Assembly (NCBI GenBank): GCA_023144675.1
Contig: JAGLFE010000502.1
Location: 1-5,489, forward strand
From: Thiomargarita sp.
GTDB taxonomy: Bacteria; Pseudomonadota; Gammaproteobacteria; Beggiatoales; Beggiatoaceae
DNA length: 5,489 nucleotides
Direction of reading: 5' to 3'
In this document: positions 1 through 4,622 of the stretch, in pieces
How the letters are laid out: each line of letters begins with the position of its first letter
How positions within the stretch are numbered: position 1 is the stretch's first letter
Position numbers and translations under genes: made by a program
Notes under the pieces: model-generated
Told to the model about the DNA's origin: nothing
Database searches by the model: none
What the model saw: only the letters and a program-made list of their open reading frames with translations

Positions 1-132
1 TTCATCATACCTATTATCTCTCGCCACTAGCGTAAAAGTCGCAATCATAAAAGTGAAAGATAATAATAAAACAATAATAAAAGCAACTAACCAAGCATTA
101 GTTGTTGCTAATATCTTAAAAGACAATTTCAT
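1..132 (-). CDS. pilJ: PilJ-like methyl-accepting chemotaxis protein, N-terminus only (truncated by window edge)
   Basis: An open frame starts with ATG at 132 on the minus strand and stays open for 44 codons to the window edge. It begins MKLSFKILATTNAWLVAF and continues as one long hydrophobic stretch (about residues 13-38), then turns polar with ARDNRYDE. A short basic N-terminus followed by a membrane segment is how chemoreceptors begin: the helix anchors a periplasmic sensor, and the signalling domain lies in the cytoplasm after a second helix. Its place directly after pilI matches the pilG-pilH-pilI-pilJ order of the Pil-Chp operon, where PilJ passes the pilus-contact signal to the PilI/ChpA complex. 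A possible ribosome site GGTAG lies 6 nt upstream. The identification rests on position and topology, because no diagnostic receptor domain falls inside the window. Another membrane protein is possible but less likely. Confidence 0.7.
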   Translation of the reverse strand, partial: MKLSFKILATTNAWLVAFIIVLLLSFTFMIATFTLVARDNRYDE

Positions 133-181
133 ATAAATCTACCAGTTATCTTCATTAATTAATTTTAATTAAAACTATATC

Positions 182-209
182 AAAAATTTTTTAGGTCTAA
201 CCTAACAAA
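182..209 (-). terminator. Terminator-like hairpin between pilI and pilJ
   Basis: Read on the minus strand, the sequence starting 5 nt past the pilI stop is TTT-G-TTAGGT, loop TAG, ACCTAA-A-AAA, then TTTTT. This gives a perfect 6-bp stem (plus-strand arms 191-196 and 200-205) with a 3-nt loop. It extends past one G/A mismatch by three T-A pairs (207-209 with 187-189), and a run of five T follows immediately. That is the layout of a Rho-independent terminator, although only the central GG/CC pairs are strong. It would act on transcription leaving pilI and could lower pilJ expression. It may read through in part, since pilJ normally belongs to the same operon. Confidence 0.5.
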
Positions 210-213
210 GTTT

Positions 214-756
214 CTAAAGCGCAGCATTGAGAAATAAATCATTTTTAACTAATACTCCCATATCAAACACAACCCATTTAATACCATTAATTTCAAATAT
301 GCCATTTATAAATGGTGCCATCCAAGTTTCCTTGGTAGATGTATCTAAATTTCTTAGTTGTTCTGGAAAATATTTAATACCTAGTACCTCATCTACTAAT
401 AAACCAGCCAAAATTCCAGCTTGATTAATAATCAGCATACGAGTATCTCTTTTCACAACAACCGCTTTGTCAGCTAAACAACTACCCAAGTCAATAACAG
501 GTAAAAGCAAACCTCTAATATTAGCTAAACCTTTAATCCATGGTTTAGAACCTGGTATTTTAGCTAGTTGCCCCATATAAGGTAAAACTTCACGTATTTG
601 TTCCAACGAAGCAACCAAGTGATTTTCACCTAATTTAAAAGCAACCCCTTGCCATATTTGTTCAATTTTTTCATGGTGCGGTAAGCCTTTTGCCCGTTGT
701 TTTGCGCATTGTTCAGTGTTTTGTAACCATTGAAAAGGTGATTGAGTAAAAGACAT
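214..756 (-). CDS. pilI: PilI, CheW-like adaptor of the type IV pilus chemosensory system
   Basis: This encodes a 180-aa single-domain CheW-type scaffold, close in length to P. aeruginosa PilI (about 178 aa). The CheW fold spans roughly residues 33-170. The hallmark segment is NIRGLLLPVIDLG at 79-91, the usual CheW motif in which a conserved Arg-Gly precedes a Leu-Pro-Val-Ile-Asp strand. The C-terminus, DMGVLVKNDLFLNAAL, has the basic-acidic-FLN ending typical of PilI. By family knowledge it is cytoplasmic and couples the PilJ receptor to the histidine kinase ChpA (PilL), which phosphorylates PilG and PilH. The gene lies 31 bp after pilH and 81 bp before the pilJ-like start, so it is probably transcribed with pilG and pilH. 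The ATG at 756 is not preceded by a Shine-Dalgarno sequence; the upstream bases are mostly A and T. The CheW assignment is firm, and the PilI name also depends on the neighbours. Confidence 0.92.
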   Translation of the reverse strand: MSFTQSPFQWLQNTEQCAKQRAKGLPHHEKIEQIWQGVAFKLGENHLVASLEQIREVLPYMGQLAKIPGSKPWIKGLANIRGLLLPVIDLGSCLADKAVVVKRDTRMLIINQAGILAGLLVDEVLGIKYFPEQLRNLDTSTKETWMAPFINGIFEINGIKWVVFDMGVLVKNDLFLNAAL

Positions 757-787
757 TTTTTACAATATTTTGTATTATTTAATAGGG

Positions 788-1150
788 TTATGTAATAAAT
801 TTTTTAACAGTTGCTAATAAAATATCGGCTTTAATTGGTTTTACTAAAAAATCTTTAGCACCCTGCATTTTAGCCCAAGCTTTATCAGTCTCCATATTTT
901 TAGAAGATATAATTACAACTGGTATATTACTTGTTTCTGGATTCTTAGTTATTTTTCGAGTTGCTTGAAAGCCATTTAAACCTGGCATAACTACATCCAT
1001 CAAGACTAAATTAGGTTTAATTTCTTTTACTTTCTGAATTGCTTCTTCCCCATTTTCTGCTTGACTGGTTTGGTAACCACATTCTTCCAACATATTCTTA
1101 ACGAGATAGGCATCTGTTGGAGAATCATCAACTATTAATATATGAGCCAT
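788..1150 (-). CDS. pilH: PilH, CheY-like response regulator of twitching motility
   Basis: This is a stand-alone receiver domain of 120 aa with no output domain, near the 121 aa of P. aeruginosa PilH. The acidic pair is D8-D9 (ILIVDDSPT) and the phosphoacceptor is D52 in LVLMDVVMPGLNGFQATR, a stretch almost identical to Pseudomonas PilH as I remember it. The switch residue is S82 and the conserved lysine is K104, followed by proline, so all catalytic positions are present. By family knowledge PilH is phosphorylated by ChpA and opposes or tunes PilG, favouring pilus retraction or acting as a phosphate sink. The second gene of the cluster, it lies 29 bp after pilG. Of the starts in the window it has one of the better ribosome sites, AAGAG with a 7-nt spacer. 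PETSNIPVVI and METDKAWAKMQGAKD are further PilH-type features that separate it from generic CheY proteins. Confidence 0.95.
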   Translation of the reverse strand: MAHILIVDDSPTDAYLVKNMLEECGYQTSQAENGEEAIQKVKEIKPNLVLMDVVMPGLNGFQATRKITKNPETSNIPVVIISSKNMETDKAWAKMQGAKDFLVKPIKADILLATVKKFIT

Positions 1151-1179
1151 ACCTTATCTCTTTATTTAAAATAATATTT

Positions 1180-1584
1180 CTAAGCGTTGGTTTTAGTATC
1201 TAGCACGTATGCTTTGATAGTATTGAGTAATTCTTCTCTAGTAAATGGTTTAGTCATATAATGTTCTGCTCCAACTATTCGACCACGAGCTCGTTCAAAT
1301 AGACCATCTTTACTCGATAGCATTACCACTGGTATTTTTTTAAAAATTGGGTTATTTTTGATCAGAGCGCAAGTCTGATAACCATCAAGACGTGGCATCA
1401 TTATATCTACAAAAATTATATTTGGTTGATATTCCATTACTTTTGACAAAGATTCAAATCCATCAATTGCTGTAATTACTTCGCAACCTGCTTTCTTTAA
1501 AAGCGTTTCAGCGGTACGTCTAATAACTTTACTATCATCTATTACAACAACTTTAATGCCTTTATAACTGATTTCATTAGCCAT
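1180..1584 (-). CDS. pilG: PilG, CheY-like response regulator of twitching motility
   Basis: This is a 134-aa receiver-only protein (P. aeruginosa PilG is 135 aa). Residues D16-D17 form the acidic pocket in VVVIDDSKVIRRTAETLLKK, D60 in IIFVDIMMPRLDGYQTC is the phosphoacceptor, S90 is the switch residue and K112 the conserved lysine. Segments such as QTCALIKNN and MLSSKDGLFERARGRIVG are PilG signatures and clearly separate it from the PilH paralogue next door. By family knowledge, phosphorylated PilG promotes pilus extension through the PilB pathway and raises cAMP. It is the first gene of the minus-strand cluster, so its promoter should lie in the AT-rich region beyond 1584. The ATG at 1584 gives an N-terminus of the usual length, but no Shine-Dalgarno sequence precedes it; the leader consists of TTAATTAA-type repeats. 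Confidence 0.96.
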   Translation of the reverse strand: MANEISYKGIKVVVIDDSKVIRRTAETLLKKAGCEVITAIDGFESLSKVMEYQPNIIFVDIMMPRLDGYQTCALIKNNPIFKKIPVVMLSSKDGLFERARGRIVGAEHYMTKPFTREELLNTIKAYVLDTKTNA

Positions 1585-1589
1585 TTAAT

Positions 1590-1607
1590 TTAATTAACTT
1601 AATTAAC
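1590..1607. repeat. Tandem 9-bp direct repeat TTAATTAAC x2 upstream of pilG
   Basis: TTAATTAAC occurs twice back to back (1590-1598 and 1599-1607), with a partial third copy (TAATT) running into the pilG start codon. On the pilG strand this reads GTTAATTAAGTTAATTAA just before the ATG and replaces any ribosome-binding sequence. It could be an operator-like site in the leader or simple slippage of AT-rich sequence; nothing here decides between them. Confidence 0.5.
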
Positions 1608-1988
1608 TAAGTTTATGTCTTAGTTATTATATTTGTAATTTAGTATATTTATTTTACATATATTAGGATATTTAATTTTATTATTTTAGCGTTTATTATT
1701 TAAGATATACTATGAATGCTTATAAGATTTTATATTATCTAAAATTAAGATTACTATAATTAAGTATTATCATCAAAAAAATATTGAAATTTATTATTAT
1801 TAATAATAACTTTATATTCTCAATATAATTAATTAAATGCTAAATTCTAAACTATTTTTTTAACTTTAACTAATAAGTCTTTTATATTAAAACAATTTTA
1901 CTAAAATTACAAACTTTTTTACTAATTTTTTATTATTTTTAGAAATAATAGTATCTTTACAATACGAATATTAGCATTTAAGCTTTTT

Positions 1989-2015
1989 ATTAATATTTTA
2001 GTATTAAATATTAAT
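1989..2015. repeat. 10-bp perfect inverted repeat upstream of gshA
   Basis: ATTAATATTT at 1989-1998 is the exact reverse complement of AAATATTAAT at 2006-2015, with a 7-nt spacer TAGTATT. It ends 58 bp before the gshA ATG, so it could sit in the promoter or in the 5' leader. The arms contain only A and T; in RNA the hairpin would be weak, but as DNA the symmetry is of the kind seen in dimeric regulator sites. Chance is a real alternative at about 13% GC. Confidence 0.3.
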
Positions 2016-2073
2016 TATTGTTTTTAGCCAAAATCATTAATTACCAAACAATTTTAAATAACTGCTTCATCCC

Positions 2074-3363
2074 ATGAATACCAACAATACAATCTCGAAA
2101 ATAGCTAGTATTTCCTCATCCAGTTTAAAAAACTTACAAAATCACCTATTATCACAACGAGATTTAATTGAACCATGGTTTGATGCTCAATGGCATCATT
2201 CCCCCGCTCCTTTCTATGCTTCAGTTGATTTACGTAACGCTGATTTTAAACTAGCACCTGTTGATACCAATTTATTTCCCGCTGGATTTAATAACCTAGA
2301 TTCAAACGCCGTTTTAGCTGCCAAAAAAGCCACTCAAATAGCCATTGAGCAACTAAATGCAAATATAAAAAATATACTACTTATTCCAGAAAATCATACT
2401 CGTAACCAATTTTACTTAGAAAATCTTGCTACTATTTATAACATTATTAAAACCGCTGGTTATAATATACATATCGGCTCGCTTAATCCTGATATATCCA
2501 CTACTCAAGATTTTCAAACTACTAATCATGGCAAAATTCTAATAGAACCTTTAGTAAAACATGAACGGCAGCTACAAACAATTAACCATGATTTTACCCC
2601 AGATATGTTATTGCTTAATAATGACTTATCTACCGAAGTACCTAACTTATTAGAAAATATTCAACAATATATTACTCCACCTTTAGAAAGTGGCTGGGCT
2701 AAACGTTTAAAATCTGACCACTTTAGTATTTATGCTCAAGTAGCGCAAGAATTTGCTGATTTAATAGAAATTGACCCTTGGTTAATTAATCCATTATTTA
2801 AAAATTGTGGCGAAATCAATTTTATGAAAAAAGAGGGTTATGAATGTTTAGCCGATAATGTTAATGCTTTATTGAATGATATACGCCAAAAATATGCTGA
2901 ATATAAGGTAGAACATCCCCCATTTGTAATCATTAAAGCTGATGCGGGTAGTTATGGTATGGGGGTAATGACAGTACATGATGGCGAGGAAATTATGAAA
3001 CTTAATCGCAAGCAACGTACTCGTATGTCCTCTACTAAAGGTGGTAAATCTATTAGCCGAGTTATTTTACAAGAGGGAGTTTATACTTTTGAAACTTGGG
3101 GTGAACACAATTCTGTGGCAGAACCAGTTATTTATATGATAGGGTCATCTGTTATTGGTGGTTTTTATCGGGTACATACTAAGCGTGGTATTAATGAAAA
3201 TTTAAATGCTCCTGGAATGCACTTTAAGCCTTTAGCTTTCCATGATTCTGCATCTAAGTGTAATCAAGATAGTGATATAATTTCAAATAGTTTTTATGTT
3301 TATGGAGTTATTGCTCGTTTAGCTTTATTAGCCGCTGCTAGAGAATTCCTTATTCATAATTGA
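2074..3363 (+). CDS. gshA: Glutamate-cysteine ligase, A. ferrooxidans-type GshA
   Basis: A 429-aa cytoplasmic enzyme catalysing ATP-dependent joining of L-glutamate and L-cysteine to gamma-glutamylcysteine, the first step of glutathione synthesis. It belongs to the proteobacterial family first defined in Acidithiobacillus ferrooxidans, unrelated in sequence to E. coli GshA, and its length is typical. Recognisable segments are LRNADFKLAPVDTNLFPAGF (about 53-72) and VIIKADAGSYGMGVMTV (about 285-301), a glycine-rich loop resembling the nucleotide-binding loop of ATP-grasp enzymes. VILQEGVYTFE (330-340), IGGFYRVHTKRGINENLNAPG (361-381) and a helical C-terminus follow. The ATG at 2074 puts 52 residues before the first conserved motif. 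No Shine-Dalgarno sequence precedes it (the bases before are GCTTCATCCC). It is transcribed divergently from pilG. The usual partner gshB is not downstream; a Nudix hydrolase follows after 55 bp, possibly in the same transcript. Confidence 0.93.
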   Translation: MNTNNTISKIASISSSSLKNLQNHLLSQRDLIEPWFDAQWHHSPAPFYASVDLRNADFKLAPVDTNLFPAGFNNLDSNAVLAAKKATQIAIEQLNANIKNILLIPENHTRNQFYLENLATIYNIIKTAGYNIHIGSLNPDISTTQDFQTTNHGKILIEPLVKHERQLQTINHDFTPDMLLLNNDLSTEVPNLLENIQQYITPPLESGWAKRLKSDHFSIYAQVAQEFADLIEIDPWLINPLFKNCGEINFMKKEGYECLADNVNALLNDIRQKYAEYKVEHPPFVIIKADAGSYGMGVMTVHDGEEIMKLNRKQRTRMSSTKGGKSISRVILQEGVYTFETWGEHNSVAEPVIYMIGSSVIGGFYRVHTKRGINENLNAPGMHFKPLAFHDSASKCNQDSDIISNSFYVYGVIARLALLAAAREFLIHN

Positions 3364-3418
3364 AAAACTTATTTTTGAAAAAATGTTTTATTCATTAACT
3401 TAATACTAATTAAACTAT

Positions 3419-4030
3419 ATGATTGCTTCCCAACTAGAGTTACAAATTCTTGAAAAAGTAACTTGTTATGAAGGCTTTTTTAAACTGGTACGTTATCGCC
3501 TTAAACATAGTCTTTTTGCGGGCGGTTGGAGTAGCGAATTAATAAGAGAAGTGCTGGAAAGAGGACAGGCAGTTGCGGTGTTACCTTATGACCCAGTTAG
3601 AAAACAGTTGGTAATGATTGAACAGTTTAGACCAGGAGCAATTGGTTATTCAAAAGGAGCTTGGTTATGGGAGATTGTAGCTGGTATTTTGGAACCAAAT
3701 GAAACTACAAAAGAGGTCGCTTATCGAGAAACTATAGAAGAAATAGGATGCCCTGTAACAGATATTATTCATATTGGTGATTTTTTTGTTAGCCCTGGCA
3801 GTACTTCTGAAATAACTACTTTATTTTGTGGACGGGTTGATGCCAGTATGGCTAAAGGTATTCATGGAGAAGTAGCTGAACATGAAGATATTAAGGTGCA
3901 TGTAATATCATTGAAAACAGCTATAGATATGTTACAAAAAAATAATATTCATTTTGCTCCAGCTATTATTGCCTTGCAATGGTTGCTATTAAATCAGGAT
4001 AAAATAGAGTCGCAATGGAATAATATTTAA
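3419..4030 (+). CDS. nudF: ADP-ribose pyrophosphatase, Nudix family (NudF type)
   Basis: A 203-aa Nudix hydrolase, near the 209 aa of E. coli NudF. It should split ADP-ribose into AMP and ribose 5-phosphate with Mg2+, clearing a reactive product of NAD turnover. The Nudix box is complete: G89, E95, R103-E104, E107-E108 and G110 fit the G-x5-E-x7-RE-x2-EE-x-G pattern. A proline 16 residues after the box glycine (P126, in FFVSPGSTSE) is the usual mark of ADP-ribose pyrophosphatases. The N-terminal strands, with RGQAVAVLPYDP (48-59) and MIEQFRPGA (66-74), match the domain-swapped dimer part of NudF enzymes. The ATG at 3419 fits the family length but has no Shine-Dalgarno sequence. The gene follows gshA by 55 bp on the same strand; no clear terminator separates them. 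The family is firm, the exact substrate likely. Confidence 0.92.
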   Translation: MIASQLELQILEKVTCYEGFFKLVRYRLKHSLFAGGWSSELIREVLERGQAVAVLPYDPVRKQLVMIEQFRPGAIGYSKGAWLWEIVAGILEPNETTKEVAYRETIEEIGCPVTDIIHIGDFFVSPGSTSEITTLFCGRVDASMAKGIHGEVAEHEDIKVHVISLKTAIDMLQKNNIHFAPAIIALQWLLLNQDKIESQWNNI

Positions 4031-4214
4031 TTTTAATTTATAACATTTTATTTATTAATTTGATTTTTGATGCTATAATTTTTATTATACTTTTATTATT
4101 ATATTTATATAATATCAATTAGTAATTAATATTAGGATTAGCTTTTAATAATTAGAATTAATTAATAGACATAGTTCCTAGTTTTTAATTTCAAGATAAT
4201 TTAATTCCATTTTT
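4031..4214 (+). other. 184-bp AT-rich intergenic region
   Basis: This gap between the Nudix gene and the 127-aa gene has no open frame of useful size and no GC-containing terminator hairpin. It holds the extended -10 candidate at 4071-4079, a second TATAAT at 4108-4113 without a -35, and runs of TTAATT words. If the promoter is real, the downstream gene is transcribed independently with a leader of about 130 nt. Confidence 0.7.
4071..4079 (+). promoter_or_regulatory. Candidate extended -10 promoter for the 127-aa gene
   Basis: TGCTATAAT combines a perfect -10 hexamer (4074-4079) with the TGn extension, which can work without a good -35. At 17 bp upstream only TTTATT (4051-4056) is found, a weak match. 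The same bases form half of an AT-only inverted repeat (TATAAT, TTTT, ATTATA at 4074-4089), so the match could be incidental. Transcription would begin near 4086, about 130 nt before the start codon at 4215. Confidence 0.35.
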
Positions 4215-4598
4215 ATGTTAATACGCAAAAAAGAACATTTACAGCATCGAATCGCCTGCCAAGAAAAATTGCAAGATTTAGGTGCTTTAGCTTTAGAAGT
4301 TGTTGAAGCACTTTTAACTGATACTGAAACTCCTATTGAAATCAGATTGAGTACCGCTTTCAGAATTGTAGAAATGTGTGCCAAAGATTCTAATAAGGAA
4401 ATTGGTCAAGCGATTATTTCTGGTATTGAGGATAATGCCAAGCAAATAGAAAAGAATGCTTGTGAATTGGCAACCTTAGAATCTCTGTTAAGAAATAATA
4501 ATAATAGCAGCTCTTTAAATCATGAAGAGTTTGTTACAGCTCCAGTTGACGCTATTGTTGATGAGAACAACAATCATTTAAATAGACCTCTTATGTAA
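4215..4598 (+). CDS. Uncharacterised 127-aa predicted helical protein
   Basis: I do not recognise this protein. It begins MLIRKKEHLQHRIACQEK and is rich in Glu, Ala, Leu and Ile, with a heptad-like spacing that predicts helices over about residues 5-93. A polar, Asn/Ser-rich tail follows (NNNNSSS at 94-100). Residues 24-54 read ALALEVVEALLTDTETPIEIRLSTAFRIVEM, split here at ALALEVVEALL, TDTETPIEI and RLSTAFRIVEM. That is a helix, an acidic-proline turn and an RL-x-A helix, a pattern seen in many small prokaryotic and phage-related helical proteins of unknown role. It has no signal peptide or membrane segment, so it is probably cytoplasmic. A stop codon lies 6 codons upstream, so ATG 4215 is the only good start; it lacks a Shine-Dalgarno sequence. 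An opposite-strand frame over the same bases looks like a shadow. The gene is probably real, given its amino-acid make-up and the terminator at its end. Confidence 0.7.
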   Translation: MLIRKKEHLQHRIACQEKLQDLGALALEVVEALLTDTETPIEIRLSTAFRIVEMCAKDSNKEIGQAIISGIEDNAKQIEKNACELATLESLLRNNNNSSSLNHEEFVTAPVDAIVDENNNHLNRPLM

Positions 4599-4606
4599 AA
4601 GGTCTA
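4583..4606. terminator. Hairpin between convergent genes, probable bidirectional terminator
   Basis: TAGACCT at 4583-4589 pairs perfectly with AGGTCTA at 4600-4606, a 7-bp stem with a 10-nt loop that can add three T-A pairs (TTA/TAA) inside. On the plus strand it is followed by AGTTTTAAA, and on the minus strand by TTTAAATG. Both tails are T-rich but short. It lies between the stop at 4598 and the pstS stop at 4623, so it can serve both. The left arm overlaps the last codons and stop of the plus-strand gene. A second symmetric word, AAGTTT-T-AAACTT, abuts it at 4606-4618. Confidence 0.55.
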
Positions 4607-4622
4607 AGTTTTAAACTTCAAA

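Larger units (their letters stand above)
1585..2073. other. 489-bp very AT-rich divergent intergenic region (pilG / gshA)
   Basis: There is no gene here. A hand count over 1621-2040 gives about 54 G/C in 420 bases, near 13%. The region must carry the promoters of both pilG (leftward) and gshA (rightward). Isolated -10 words occur, for example TATAAT on the minus strand at 1626-1631 (35 nt before pilG would start being transcribed into its leader) and on the plus strand at 1755-1760. None has a credible -35 at 16-18 bp, and such words are expected by chance at this composition, so I do not call a promoter. A perfect 16-bp palindrome of TTA/TAA units lies at 1794-1809, and a larger inverted repeat at 1989-2015 is listed separately. 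No open frame of useful size was seen. Confidence 0.85.

Noticed and set aside
227..424. 65-aa plus-strand frame opposite pilI
   Set aside because: Lies wholly inside the well-supported pilI gene on the other strand, with no family resemblance; a shadow frame.
1712..1759. 15-codon hydrophobic leader-like frame (MNAYKILYYLKLRLL) upstream of gshA
   Set aside because: No ribosome site, about 300 bp from gshA, and short frames of Ile/Leu/Tyr/Lys codons arise easily in AT-rich DNA.
1794..1809. 16-bp perfect palindrome of TTA/TAA units as an operator
   Set aside because: It is low-complexity trinucleotide sequence in a region of about 13% GC and not near a recognisable promoter, so chance is adequate.
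1956..1984. TTTACA (-35 like) upstream of gshA
   Set aside because: At 17 bp the partner is TAAGCT, only three matches to a -10 box; not better than chance here.
3364..3389. AT-only hairpin (AAAAC...GTTTT) just after the gshA stop
   Set aside because: The stem is almost entirely A-T with a 2-nt bulge and has no proper T tail; too weak to call a terminator between gshA and the Nudix gene.
4178..4384. 68-aa minus-strand frame opposite the 127-aa gene
   Set aside because: Its composition (Ser/Lys/Cys-rich) looks like an antisense reading, while the plus-strand frame is longer and ends at a terminator hairpin.
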